A DNA stretch of 64,000 nt from Stachybotrys elegans (GCA_020746835.1 JAGPNK010000015.1:62001-126000); one strand, 5' to 3'. Shown: positions 28,656 to 40,711, counted from the stretch's first letter. The notes: generated by a model from the letters alone, not told the origin. Program-made: numbers and translations.

Positions 28656-31600
28656 ATTCCCAAGTTGTGGACACCTCTTGCAAGCTCTTCAATGTCATTT
28701 GCTCGCTGAACACCCTCCGCTGACTGATGGTTCTGTCCACCTACCGCAGCTCCGCACTCCGGACAGCGGGCCAACTGCATGGCCATTCCGCATTCACCAA
28801 TGGTGAATGGATGGCCGTTTTCACATCTATACCAATGACCAGTTCCCAGAAACTCCCGGGCCATAGCGTCGTAGACTTCCTTCATTTCCTTGGCCGTGAC
28901 TTGCTCATAGGAGCCGTCCTTGAGCATCACCTGGACAGCTTCTAGTTCGCGCTGCAGGCTGCTGGTAGAGGGATTTCTGTCCATCAAAGCCTGTGCCTCG
29001 TTGACGTGACGTCGTGCAGACTGCATCAAATCATCCGAAGAATTGTCGGGTTTACTAACACCAGAAGTGGTAGCATTAAGAGCACCTTGTTCTTCACGAC
29101 CGTTTAGATACTGGAGAAATGCATAGAGCTGTGCCAAATAGAGATGACCTTGAACCTCTTCGCGCGGATGCACAGTTTCATGCGCTATGTGTACCATCTC
29201 AGTACAGTCCTGGATGTGGCTAGTCAAATTCAACTTGACTTGGGGGATGAATGGCGAATTGTTCTTGCATATGTTGATGAAATCACCAAGTATGACTACG
29301 TCACACTTGAGAAGGAGCGCAGTGGCGAGTAAGTATCCCTTGACCTGGATCGCTGACTCGTCAAAGTGAAACATGTCCCCCGTCCGGCCATCATTTTGAC
29401 GATTAGCGTGACGGACGAGGTCAGCAACACGCTGGAAAGGTTGCTCCTCCTTCTGCACGTTTTTTGCAAATGCGTGGAGCTCATTCCGAAGCCCGATAAA
29501 CTTTTCATATCGCCCATTGCCAACTGCGTTCTTGAGAAGCTGGAGCTGCTTGATCCGCGAAGTAGAGGACGCGAAGCTTCGAGTCGAGCTGGGTGCTGTG
29601 GCAATCGTCTTGCTAAACGGAGTAGATTCGAGGACCTCTTGTTGCTCCAAGAATCTTTGCACCAGCTTCTTATAGTACGCATTGGACCAGGCAATAAACT
29701 TTTTGGTTGCTTCGTCCAGCATAGCCCGTCGCACAATGCGCCCATATCGACCCACGCTTCGTAAGGAGCCTCGACAATTGGCGCACACCTTTACCGTGGA
29801 GCTCTCTGCTGAAAACGGCGTGGTGGCTCCACGCATTGCCGATGGGAAGCCATCCCCGTCCATCTCATAGTGTGCTTGCATGTCCATCTGGCCATCCATG
29901 GATGTAACAGTCAAAAAATGGCCACAGTCTGGGAAAATGCAAGGTTGCTCATCCAAATCGATTTCATGGTATTCTTTCATCTCCAAGAAATCGACACATG
30001 TTGACTTGATGTCATCGGATCCGCATAGTTGGCAAAATTTGGTCTCTGGGCAAGGCTCGCCGCAGAGCGAAGGACCTGGGGCAGTAATTAACACAACATG
30101 CTTTGATATGATAGAACGGTGAAATGGAGGGACACGGAGCTTACATCGATGGCCACATCCAAGAAGCTTTTCACACCGCTTCGAACATGGTACCCAATTA
30201 CACGGAGCCGCGCATGGCATTGTGCACTGTGTATGAGGACACTGTGAGTGACATTCCTTCTCCGCACATGGGGCACATGGCTCGTGGCACGGCTTCGAAC
30301 ACCTGGAATGACCACAGCGAACCTCACAAGGCTGGCCGCACGGCGGGCATGGATTCTCGCCATGGCATGTCTTCTGGCAGCTGTGCCGGCACGCTGTATG
30401 GTTTCGGCCGCAGACTTGGTTGCAAAGACCGTGGTTTTCATTGGTCACCTTCCCGTCTTGGCGACTGTTGCATTGAAAGCAACGGCTCTTGCAGGCATGG
30501 CCACACTGACGGATGTAGCCACAGTCGACATCGCATCGATAGGTCGCAGCAGAAACATCGACATAGCATGGTACCGAGACTTCGTGACTGCAGCCGGGCA
30601 CCCTGCGGCGGACCGGGGTTGTGCAGACAACATCCTCTGGATGCTGTGCTTCCCAGCATTTGGGATGAGAGCGCTTGTGTTCACATGGAAGTGTGATGGC
30701 AGGGAGCTCTAGGACAACATCGCACCTCGACCTACAAGCGTCACCACATCGGTTGGGGCAAGGATGGTCGCATCCTTTCATAGGTCGCGGACAATCAGCC
30801 AGACATTTGACCGCACTGTGCAGCACATCCGAGTGGCATCTTCCAGTACAAGCATGTCCACATGAAAGCCTTCTGTCACAGGGCAAGTTGCAGCCACTTT
30901 CAGGAGCATACTGAACAAAATGATCCGGTTTTGACACCGGCATGGGATCATTCGGATGGCGTGGACACTGAAGCACCAGCTGCGTTCCGAATCTGTCAGT
31001 CCCCTTGAGTAAACGAATGACGCTGGTCCACATAGGAACCTTCATGCAGGTGTTGGAATTGCCAATGACGTACATTCCATGCTTAGCTCGCGACAGCAGG
31101 ACGTTGATGCGGTTCGGAGTACTCAGAAACCCGCAGTTATTCTGCGGGTTGCTTCGGACAAGCGAGATCACAACCACCCTAGCCTCCTCGCCCTGGAAGT
31201 TGTCAACTGTAGCGAGTCTGATATTCTGGAGAAGCGTAGACTTGCGGACAGCAGGCCGCGGCGGGGGGGTTGCCGCTTCAATATTTTCAGTTTCCAGGGT
31301 CGCAAGCTCCTCAAGATCCCGATCGCCCAAGGAAATCTCAAACATGGATTCCATGCGGCGTCGCAACTTCTGGAGCTGTCCCAGGTATGGCGTCAACACT
31401 GCAATATCGCCTTCGCCATATTCGCCTTGTCGAACGAGATGAGACACCAGGGCTGTCGTCATATCGACCTCGAATGCATTCGAGTGCGAGGTATTGACTG
31501 GATCGTGGCTCTCCGCCGCGCCCTCGGGATGTTCATGATGTAGCCAGAACAGACGATCCTTCAACCCCGGGACTAAGGGGTACCCCTTCACAGATTCAGC

Positions 31601-34600
31601 GTCCTCCAGAGATGGATAAAGAGTTGACCGGACAAGCTCGGCAATCGAGGGATGCATGCGCCTCTGTGTCTCTAGAATATCAAACGGAAAAGCTGGGGAA
31701 TCATTTGGCGGCTTCACAAGTCTCTCAAACATTGACATATCCAGGGAATATTGCGCCCCCCGTGGGTTGGTACTTTGCAGTTCGTAGTTCTGGATCTGGG
31801 GGCGGAGCTGAAGGTGGTCTCCAATCAAGATGACGTGTTCGACAGAAGGTAGCAGAGCAGTGAGAAGATGGGCCTCGAGCACCTCGCCGGCTTCTTCGCA
31901 GATCAGGACCTTACACTTCAATTTTCGAAGCAGCTCCGAGTTTCTCGCCAGGCCCGTCGTAGTGACACCGATAATGTCTGCTTGTTGGAGACAACGCAAG
32001 TCAACCTCCCTATGCAGACGATCTTTCTTTTCCTTAGTAGTAGTGTAACTCGCATGTGCTCTTGTAACATCGGAGATAATAGGGTCCCGAATCTCCTTGA
32101 GCCAGTGCCGATGCAGAAAAGCACGCTCTGGGTGAGTGAGGAGGGAAATAGGGGTCTTCTCTAGAACCTCAAGTTGTCGGGGCTGGGCTGCAGTTTGCAA
32201 TCCGCCTTGAAGCCATGAACCGATAACTCTGTCTGCTTGGCGTTGAACAAGTGTCCAGCCCTCACGCTCCTCTCCAAACAGCTGGAGCTCATGATCTGGG
32301 TTGTGCCTTTTGAGGAATGCCCGAATACTGCTCCACCTATCATATTTTACGAGCTGCTCCAGTGATTGATTGTATCCCCTGACAATTTCATTCATGGCCG
32401 TGTGCACATTCCAGAGCTCCCTTCCCTCATATTTGGTTCTCTCTACTTGCTTAGCAATGACGCGGAGGTTGAAATTTTCCAGGCGCTCAGACTTTGAACG
32501 AGAACCAATCCGAATGATACTTGTAACGCCATCATCGATCAAGTGTTCAAGCACCTGGTCTAGTGCGTGATTGGTGTAGCAAACGCAGAGGATAGGTCCG
32601 ATGGCGGTCTGCTTTTTGTTTGCTAGCGCAACCTTGACAATCTTTTCACCGGTGAAGCTCTTTCCAGTTCCCGGAGGCCCTTGGATTATGGAAACTTCTC
32701 TGATGAGGGTATTCAGGAGAGCAACAGACTGGGTAAAGTCAAGCATAGATTTCGATTGAAGTTCGTCTGGATTTCCGGGTGACGTGGGCGAGACAAGGAA
32801 GTCGGAGCCGTCCTTGATCAAGCACTTCAGATTGAAACTGAAGCCTGGTTTCATGGCGTATTGAGGAGCTTTGACAGAGACAGACCCAAACGAGTCGCTA
32901 GCTGGTGACAGGATTTCACTAAAAGGAATATCGGCCGCAGTGAAAATTTTCTGCAGCGATTCCAGGGTATGCATGAATGAGGCAAGCAGGACGCCCGGAA
33001 ACTCGACGAGATATTGGCGAGGAGCGGATCCAATACCCCGGTACCATTGAAGGGCGTGGGAGACGTCGTTGGGTCTCGATTCTATAAGCTGGAGCCGTAC
33101 GTAAAGATAATTCTCATCCTCGGAGAGAGTGAAGGCAGGAGGGCTATCCTCTGCGTCGGAGGTAGAACCGCCGGCAACCATATTCTTCTTCCGGGCTCTT
33201 TTGTCGTCCGCAGATCTCATTGTAGATTCAGAGACAGAAAAGAAGGAAATGGAGCCCCTCACATCCAGAACACAAACGAGAGCTCCTGCCTGTAGGGACT
33301 TGCTCCACTTCCACCATTCCCTTCGCTTCTGGGAGGTGAGTTTTCGAACCGCCGCTGGTTGGCAACACTGAACCACGAGTTCCAGACCAGTGTGTGAATC
33401 GATCTCAACGGCCACAGGTATCGCAAAGTCGTACGTGTATGTTCGAATGCTGTTTGTGGAATGACGGGCTCTTTCCCCCTTAGGCATCCGGATATGTTCG
33501 AGGGTTTCGCGAACTGCATCTCGAAGCTGACCTATTGTATCCTCACGCAGCAAGCGGAACTCCCTATCAATGCGTCCCTGCATTCCTGGAAGATGCCACT
33601 GTGAGGCATCCACTGTGGGGAGATACTCTCCACGAGGCGAGTTGATTTCGTCGGGTGTTGGGAGGATCTTGATCTTGGAAATGTCGGCGTGGTCATTGTT
33701 GTGACGCCGGCCCTGCGCAGACAACCGGCCTGGTAAATCCCTCCTAAGCACAAACTGCTCGCGGGTAACGGACAGCTTTGCCGGGCTTTCCCACGAAGCT
33801 ATCGCCTCACCAACCCCGAGTCGTCGTTGTATGTAATCGATATATTTGCTGGCCTGCATCCGAGAGAAATCATCGCCCGGTTGCACTACCTTGGCATCCT
33901 GTAGAACATTGGAGAAGCTTTCAACAAGTCCAGATATCGAAGCATTGATGATGACGGTGGTGTTGTAGTCGAGAATCTTTGAGAGTACGGCAAGCGAAAG
34001 CTCTGCCACTTCCATACAGGATATGTCGGTAGCAGTAGGAAGCCAGGATTGCACAACCTTGGTGATGCAACCAAATAACCTCACCATACGGGAGCCTCCA
34101 ACACCATGAACGAAGTTGAACAGAGTCGCGACTTGTTGTTCCAAAGATAGAGATGTGACGACGCGATCGTGAGTGAGGAGTTGGAAAAGAGGTTTCACCT
34201 CTGTCGTCCAAAACTCCATACCGTTGATTTCATTGCCCAGTTTCTGTGTGTGGTGATCAGCAAGCTCGGCTATGAAGGAAAGACCGTCTTCGTCGGCCAA
34301 GTATTTAATGGCATCTTGCGCAGCACCTCTGTCGCCTTCCATCAGCTCAAGTCCAATCTGAAAGAATCGTCCGACGGCCGCGGGAGATTGTCGGAGACGG
34401 GTCGTGGCTGGGCTATTGTTGAGAATACGCTTCCATTCTTGCAGCTTTCCGTCGGAAGGTTGTGGGGGGCAGTGATAGTTGGATTCGCGTTTGCCTCCTA
34501 TGGCGGGGGAGGAAGCAATGTGAGGGGAGGCGACATCATGCGAATAGATGCATGCGGCGCCATACTTGCACTCCCCCCAGCGAAATAGAAGCGGCATGGT

Positions 34601-34734
34601 TTCGAAGGCGAATTAAATGTATTCTTCTTCCTGCCCGGATTCCTGTACACAAGTATTAAGCCCGATATATCATGGAAAGGGCAGGAATAGGGATGGGGAG
34701 AAGTTTGGTCAACTTACCACTTTCCTCGCGGCAT
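28652..34734 (-). CDS. ZNFX1-like SF1 RNA helicase with CCCH, NF-X1 and RZ zinc fingers
   Basis: A giant open frame (34597-28652, 1981 residues) encodes an Upf1-like superfamily 1 helicase. The P-loop IQGPPGTGKS is at ~641, followed by CYTNHALDQVLEHL, the DEAA-type CEEAGEVLEAH at ~899, and GDHLQLRPQI. Further motifs are QRRMHPSIAELVR, VDNFQGEEARVVVISLVRS and NVLLSRAKHGMYVIGN. NF-X1-type Cys/His fingers occupy ~1226-1490. The C-terminus holds an RZ-type finger at ~1910-1950 (GHWYRCENGHPFTIGECG then CPECGA). This is the ZNFX1/NFX1-helicase layout, linked in animals to small-RNA and antiviral functions; the fungal role is not established. A better start is exon 1 at 34734-34718 (MPRGKW) with a 75-nt intron (34717-34643). 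Exon 2 then reads KPCRFYFAGG and needs one extra G at the G6 run (34573-34578) to complete a C-x8-C-x5-C-x3-H finger. As written, the frame must restart at ATG 34597. Confidence 0.85.
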
Positions 34735-35228
34735 GGTAAGGCAAATTCTTCACGCGGGGATGCACAGAAAACAAATGAAAGACATATGAGCTCTTGATGC
34801 AGCACGGTTTGATAGTTGACTTGAGTCCTCGTAGCAAGAGGCGGATGGAACGGGACAATCGATGTTTTCGGGGGGTGGGTGTGACTATAAGGAAGCAAGT
34901 AGAAGGATATGGAAAGTGAGGAGAAAGAGAGAGGGGGGGGCTGGAATGAATGATGAATCAATCAATGGCTGCCTAGTCCTTTTATCCAATGAGAGGAATG
35001 TCTGGCTTGATCGAGAGCCAACTGCATGACTGCGGTCAGATGGTAGGCCTCCAGCATGAGATGCCATGGGGCTTGGCCAGCAAATTATGCCTGAACTTTC
35101 TAAGCCAACCCAACCTCAGAAAAAAAAAATGTTTTTTTTTTAGTCATGACTCTTCAAAATCCACACACGAGAGACTAGTTGAGTAATGTTTTCCATCTTC
35201 TGTAGGTGAGATGGGCTCGAGGTTGCTG
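34735..35228. promoter_or_regulatory. Upstream region of the helicase gene
   Basis: Contains pyrimidine/purine-rich tracts (gaggagaaagagagaggggg near 34918) typical of fungal promoters, and A/T runs at 35122-35143. No other gene seen. Confidence 0.35.
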
Positions 35229-36173
35229 TATCCCCTTGAGTGTCATAAGGTGCAGGCCATGTATGCGACCCACATGTCCCTCAATGTAGGTCGGCACGCA
35301 AAGTAACTTCGATGCCTTCCCCACATAAAGCCACACTAAATGGATACTCAAGATACCGCAATAAAGAACACAATCGTAGTCGGGGGCGTCAGCGAGCTTG
35401 ATACCGAGCTTTTCATACGGCTTGACCACTATCAACAAGAGCGGGAAGACGAGATCACCGGATGACCTGACTTCAAGCCCGTTGCCACCTGCGGCAGCGG
35501 CTTTTATCCCTTCAAGCTGGAACTATGTCATCCACTTCTATCAACGCTGCCGGCGAGCCCGGTCGACCTATTCCAGCTCCTTCTACCTATTTCCCTTGTG
35601 GAAAGCTGGGTTTGCTATACGAATGAGGCTCCCGCGCCTGCTCGAGGTCCCGCGCCCGGGTCTCGCAGCAACAACAGCTACAAACAGCAGCCCTCACAGC
35701 GAGGGAAGGCTTGGAGCCCAACCTCGGTGTCTGAGATCTATCTATGGCTTGCCATACAGATTTACATAGGTTTACACGGGGCAACTCTTCTAGAAGGCTA
35801 TTGGAAGGTCTTAGGGTCTCAGGGGCATCTCCCTAGTCACCCTATTGTCAAATACATGGCTTTCAACCGGTTCCAGCTCCTGTCACGCCGCATAAGAATA
35901 TCCCTCCTTTCATCGCAGCCACTAGGGCCCTTCCGGCCCTGCGACGAATGGTCTGAACAAATGCAGGCTGTTTCTCTACAGCTCTGGACCCCAGGCATAG
36001 ATCTCACTGTAGATGAGTATATTATCGGCTTTGAAGGCAGGGCCTACGAAAAACAACTGTCCCTAGCAAGCCAACGCCCACAGGCTTCAAAGGGTGGGCT
36101 GTGGCCCAGCAAGGGTATTTTTTACAGTGGATTTGGCACACACCAAAGTCTCTGCTTGCTGGCATTAAACCTG
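35229..36173 (+). mobile_element. piggyBac-like transposase relic, copy 2
   Basis: The left terminal repeat TATCCCCTTGAGTGTCATAA starts at 35229. The ATG at 35339 (MDTQDTA) matches copy 1. A TGA at 35464 breaks the frame early. From 35598 the frame is open to 36173 and carries EIYLWLAIQIYIGLHG, GYWKVLGSQGHLPSHPIVKY, FNRFQLLSRRIRIS and DLTVDEYIIGFEGRAYEK. These are the N-terminal half of a DDE_Tnp_1_7 domain, with the first catalytic Asp in VDE and the F-x-GR motif. The remaining catalytic acids and the C-terminal Cys-rich region are absent; 36174-36480 looks like decayed continuation. Confidence 0.75.
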
Positions 36174-37009
36174 TAAATATTGACTGCAAAATCTTCGTTG
36201 CATCAACCTGAGAAGGTGTGACTGCATGCTGTGCTTCTCAATTTATCACCCTAAAGTTAAGAAGGTCTTGTGGCCCAAGCCATTTCGACATCTGATGCCA
36301 CATATCCATAGAAAGGTTCATCTCACACGGGACAGAGGGAGATGTTTCCCAGGGACTTTGAGCGTGACCTTATATGCTGTCGTATGTATACCTTTGATAT
36401 AAGGTCCAGTTAGATAGACAATACAGTAGTGGTAGACCTGATGAGTCAACTGAAGCTTCCCAGCCGGGAACCGGCAACCTTGTGTGGTTGCAGTCAGTCA
36501 GAGCCTTCCATCTGACCCCGCCCCAGCTCTCCGTACGTCTCGACATCCCGTCGCATCACATGCCTGCGCATGCCACCTGTGGCTCGGCCACCCGGCCACT
36601 CGGCTACCTTGTACGCCTGACGATGGCCTCGTTGTTGTTTCTCTCTACTGTTTATGGCTGCATTGGTTGCCGGGGCACTAGGCACCACCCCTACTGTTTA
36701 TTTGCTCTCTACTGCTTACACCTCACACTACACACTATTTTCCCCATCATACAGTAATGGTAGTACCCAGTGACCCGGCAACCAAGCAGTTATAAATAGC
36801 AAAGAAAAATAATAATAAGGCTACCGTCACGCTGCCCTTGTGTGCAGGGTAGCCGACCAGCCAAGCCACAAGTGTACAACTTCATCACAAGTTCCGCATT
36901 CCCTTTACAGGCATGCAATGCAATGGACACATTGGGATATTAAGCTGGATTTCCGTCTCTAAAATAATAAAACTCAGTATGCAGTCTCTCTGCTGCAAGT
37001 CTGAGACAG
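36174..37009. other. Decayed DNA, no gene seen
   Basis: Possible remnants of the transposase 3' half to ~36350, then anonymous sequence. Two short related motifs (acagtagtggtag... and acagtaatggtag..., each followed within ~70 bases by ccggcaacc) occur at about 36423 and 36750. Confidence 0.35.
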
Positions 37010-37157
37010 GGGGCCATGGTATTGCCATGATGCTTATGCCACACTGGGCCATGCAACTGGCTCTCGGCAATCCGATTGACACTGCGGGCGGGTATCGTGC
37101 TGCTACAAAGGGCTGATTTCCAAAATTTCGTTCTCGCTAGTTGTGAAGTTTTTTTTA
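37010..37157. repeat. Dispersed repeat A, copy 1
   Basis: Shares gccatggtattgccatgatg, gcaatccgattgac-c and gctgctacaaagggctgatt with 48820-48956, and both run into a T-run after ggttgtgaag or agttgtgaag. A third copy keeps only the terminal ~55 bases at 63792. All are in the same orientation. The identity of the element is unknown. Confidence 0.65.
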
Positions 37158-37465
37158 TCCTTCCACAGACCCGGCCTTACATAACTGACTTCTACACGCA
37201 TCCGGTGCGCACCTATTAGGCCCGGACTGTACGTGGGGGCTGAATAATAGGCGGTCTGCAGAAATGGAAGCATAAAATGCAATCGGCAGCCACAGCCGTC
37301 ATCGGATACAGATTCGTCAGAGGAGACACATCGAGGCCTGTCTGCCAACCGTAGGTCTTCTGACTGCATACGCATGCTTTTGCTGCCGAGATCTTCCATA
37401 GTGTTGATGCTGGGATGACGGCAAAACTTCAAACTTGGCTCTATTCAATGAGGGAAAGGCTCAAA

Positions 37466-37765
37466 TGGAGGGGCGTGAGCAACAGATCCAAATACGGCTT
37501 CATGCAATGTGGAACCATACCGATACAGGTAGAGCCATTTCCTGCGTCGTTCATCAGACTGAGCGCAAGGCAGAAATGGCTCTTCGAGCGCCCCATATGC
37601 CTTTCCTCGGTACACCCCCTGTCAACACGAAACGCCGGCTCGCGGGGTAATGAACCAATAACGGCTCGAGTCATATTTGGATCTTCATCCACGAATGCCC
37701 CTCCCCACTCATGGCGTACTGTACTTACACCCAACTGGTAAGTTGAAGATCGCGACGACACAGCA
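37466..37765. repeat. Dispersed repeat B, copy 2
   Basis: Second copy of the 11941-12200 repeat, somewhat longer through an internal segment around 37668-37705. No protein domain is recognised. Confidence 0.65.
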
Positions 37766-38447
37766 GTCCATGAACATGAAGTGCTCCCCCGTTCATTTGT
37801 CTGTACTGCCCAAAATATTGGCTGGCCAAATAGGGATGTCATCCAATAATCAGGTTGCTAGTAGGAAATACCCTTACCATACTCAAAGGTGGTAAGTATG
37901 TGGAGCCCTTGACCTGACTGACTTACCTGCGCACTCCAGGGGATAATGTAGCTTCGGCCGATACCTACCCGCAAGCAACCATATTATCAGCAACGATCAA
38001 AGGGCTCAAAGAAGACGTAAATAGGCCATCAAGCTAGTAGGACTTCATGCCATGTCGATATCGTAAAGGGAGGAAGCGTCGACGTTTGGCGGGGCAACAC
38101 GAAACAAGTCATGGTCTGTCGAACGTGGATGATGTTGGTGGAACGTAGCGCAATAGGGATCCACTCCGCCGTAGGAGACAAGTGGCATTGGTTAGGTAAT
38201 CAGATCTGTCCCGACTTTTTGCCGCAGAAGCCCCGATTCGTGTTAATTTGCACAAGTCGTTGTCAATTGAGCACGAATGATCCACAGCTATAGATTCGAC
38301 TTCTCGCGATCAAAATGTTCTATGGCCCAACTACGTATCCGACGTCGACGCTGAAGACCCAGATATCCGTCGAAAGCTTGCTTCTGCGGCGATACCGCGC
38401 TGTTCAGATACCTGCATACTGTCTCTGCCTCCATTAGTCGTGCCGGG
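37766..38447. promoter_or_regulatory. Upstream region of the PD-(D/E)XK-like gene
   Basis: No separate gene supported. The reading frame of the downstream gene stays open for some 20 codons before its first ATG, and the ~100 bases at 38300-38447 look coding-like in more than one frame. A spliced 5' exon is therefore possible. Confidence 0.3.
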
Positions 38448-39668
38448 ATGGTGCAGATGATGCCCGCCGCCCTGCAAGCCGACGCACCTCCTCGAGTTCC
38501 TGACACCGACGCCGACAGCACCAGCGCTATCTGGATCGACGTGCGGAAGAACCTAGATATGTCTGCGCGCGTTACGAAACGCGATGCCCGTCCGCCTCGT
38601 GGTCCGGCATCCGATACTGGCAGATCAAGCCTGTTGTCCGAACGGTCCAGTCTTGTCGACGGGGCTGAATCAGTGGGAACACCCGACAGCACCTTGACGT
38701 CTCGCACAGGGATCACGCCTCGCAGCGCGAAATTCACTGACCTTGTCTTACTTCCACGTGGAATCAGGATCAATGACACCAACGCTATTGTGCCGAGCGC
38801 ATTCGCCCATTTCGGTACGAGCCTTCCGATAGAAGGCTACAAAAAACTGGAGGGGCTGGCCCATACCGACATCTGGGCTACCGGCGGCGACGACTGGGTC
38901 CGGTCACTATCGAACGAGTACAAGGAAATGAAGACACTGGGTCTGTGTGAGGAGGAGTTCGCCTCGTTTGCCAAAGAGCAACTTTTGCGACGCGCCCGGC
39001 GGTCCCTCCCCGACTCAGATGATAGGCAATGGCGCGGTGAACGAATGCTGCAGCTTGTTGTTCCACCAAAAGAGAATGCACATTGGCGCAAACCCCCCGT
39101 TCTGGATACGACACTTCCTGCCGTGGAGTGGTCATGGGACATTCGACCTGACTGTGCATACTGGTTGTCATTGAAAGGCTTCAACCCGAGATACCGGTTC
39201 CAGATCCAAAACTGCGCATATGTGCGCGACTGGATTACATGTCCATACTTTACGGTCGAGTTCAAGCGAGACGGTGTATCAGAGGACGCTGCAGTTGCAC
39301 AAGTGGCTGCTGCGGGCTCGATTGCATTGTACAACAGGTACCGACTACGGGAGGCCGCACGCGAGGCCCGGCCAGATCTAGGTGGGGACTCCCACATTCG
39401 ACACTACACACTAACTTTTGTTGGGTCAAAGTTCGTCTTCTGGGTTCTCACACCGCGAGATGATAAGCAATGGGGCGGTTGCACGATGACGAGGCTGATC
39501 GGGGCAGATTGTACAGATGCATACGGCGTCGAGGAGCTGGCGCACTGGATTAATGAGATACATCGTTGGGGGTTGGCGACGCATGGCCCTAGTTGTGAGA
39601 GAGATATTAAGGCCGTGTTGAGGCTCGGCGGTGTGCGTACATCATATATTCATGAGGTCTTGGGATAA
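38448..39668 (+). CDS. Fungal PD-(D/E)XK nuclease-like protein
   Basis: A 406-residue frame starts at ATG 38448 (MVQMMPAALQ); a 5' exon cannot be excluded. The first ~90 residues are low-complexity. The C-terminal half shows a restriction-endonuclease-like core: EWSWDIRPDCAYWLSLKGF with D235, then CPYFTVEFKRD with E271 and K273 (the E-x-K half of PD-(D/E)XK). AQVAAAGSIALYNRYRLREA follows, and the end has GCTMTRLIGADC and HWINEIHRWGL. This is a widespread fungal family of predicted nuclease fold; catalysis and biological role are unproven. The gene is intact as written. It lies between dispersed repeats and a Tc1/mariner-like relic. Confidence 0.75.
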   Translation: MVQMMPAALQADAPPRVPDTDADSTSAIWIDVRKNLDMSARVTKRDARPPRGPASDTGRSSLLSERSSLVDGAESVGTPDSTLTSRTGITPRSAKFTDLVLLPRGIRINDTNAIVPSAFAHFGTSLPIEGYKKLEGLAHTDIWATGGDDWVRSLSNEYKEMKTLGLCEEEFASFAKEQLLRRARRSLPDSDDRQWRGERMLQLVVPPKENAHWRKPPVLDTTLPAVEWSWDIRPDCAYWLSLKGFNPRYRFQIQNCAYVRDWITCPYFTVEFKRDGVSEDAAVAQVAAAGSIALYNRYRLREAAREARPDLGGDSHIRHYTLTFVGSKFVFWVLTPRDDKQWGGCTMTRLIGADCTDAYGVEELAHWINEIHRWGLATHGPSCERDIKAVLRLGGVRTSYIHEVLG

Positions 39669-39742
39669 CGCATTTGTGTTTAGAAGTGATGAGAACCTAT
39701 GTGAGATTTTCATCTCCTGGTCACCTTCTGATAATATTATGG

Positions 39743-40135
39743 ATCCACCACGGCAATTCCTGCGTAACGGAAATGCCCCCTTGCGCTTGTCTCCCTGTCG
39801 CCGACGACATCAACAGCCCACTCTGGGAAGGACTCAAAATCCTGGTCATGAGCCTCCCTGCTATGTTGCCAACGATGTTTGACGGACGACTTTAGCTTGG
39901 CAACGGACTCAAGTACAATACCCCAACACCGGTTGCAGCATAGAGCTGATCAATTCCTTCATAACGGTGGAAGGATGCGTTGTCCATGATTAGCATGGAC
40001 TTGGGCTCAGATGAGCGCCCGCAATGATGAAACAGTCGCTTGATGAAGTCTCCCAAGATGGCGGCATCTGTCGGGTCTTTGAAAAAGCTGGAAAGTGCCA
40101 TGCCGTCCCAGGCATAGGCGGGTAAGGTCTAACAC
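39743..40135 (-). mobile_element. Tc1/mariner-like DDE transposase relic
   Basis: The minus-strand frame to 39892 reads YAWDGMALSSFFKDPTDAA, then PKSMLIMDNASFHRYEGIDQ and GVLYLSPLPS, with the second catalytic Asp in MDNASFH and the YLxPxS motif. After a stop and a small deletion, the C-terminal part continues in another frame (HDQDFESFPEWAVDVVGDRE, then GHFRYAGIAV), as in IS630/Tc1-type fungal transposases. The first catalytic Asp region, the PDLNPIE segment and the ends are lost. Confidence 0.7.
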
Positions 40136-40711
40136 CTACACCTGTGGCCAGTCCCGCTGTCTGTAGAGGACCATAAACTCTAGCAATCCCCGAGCCAAGT
40201 GGTCTGGCACATCACTCATTCCCATTACTTTATACCATTGCGTACGGCCCCCAGCGTGACTGACTTAACTTCCGAAGTTAGAACCTATTTATGGGGACCA
40301 CATACAGAAGGAAGGACTAACTCAGAGACTTCACTGGCCCCGTCTCTGACGATGGACTGTAGATAGGCAGATACGCCTGTAGTTGGCTCGCAATATCAAC
40401 GCCACCCACGTAGTCATTACAATCAATGAGAACTCAAATACTACCCTCTACGTCTAAAGTATATTTCCAGCTTATCGGCTAGGTCGTTAATGGATGTAAG
40501 CTTCTGTGCATATGGGGACTGACTCATCACCTATGGAACAAATACAAGCTGGTTGCTTTATGGCACTCAAGGGGATGATCAAGTATCGTTTACCAATGCT
40601 ATAATCGCCCCACGTGGTCCTCTTCATCAGATATTGTATTATTTCTTTTTACCGAAGAACTATGGTGGGAGCCGTCATATTGGGCATGGCATGGCTGTGC
40701 CATTGTTCATC
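40136..40711. repeat. Intergenic with TIR-like right end at 40544-40576
   Basis: No gene. At 40544-40576 the reverse complement reads atccccttgagtgccataaa then gcaaccagcttgta, a member of the piggyBac-like terminal-repeat family in right-end orientation. Confidence 0.5.

Noticed and set aside
29366..33371. Long ORFs antisense to the helicase (for example 31005-31442, 30124-30696)
   Set aside because: They are shadows of the conserved helicase and zinc-finger coding strand, with no domain of their own.
34570..34582. Programmed -1 ribosomal frameshift at the G6 run of the helicase gene
   Set aside because: The zero-frame phase (GCT GGG GGG AGT) does not fit an X-XXY-YYZ slippery heptamer, and the same kind of single-base loss occurs in several other genes, so an error or mutation is simpler.
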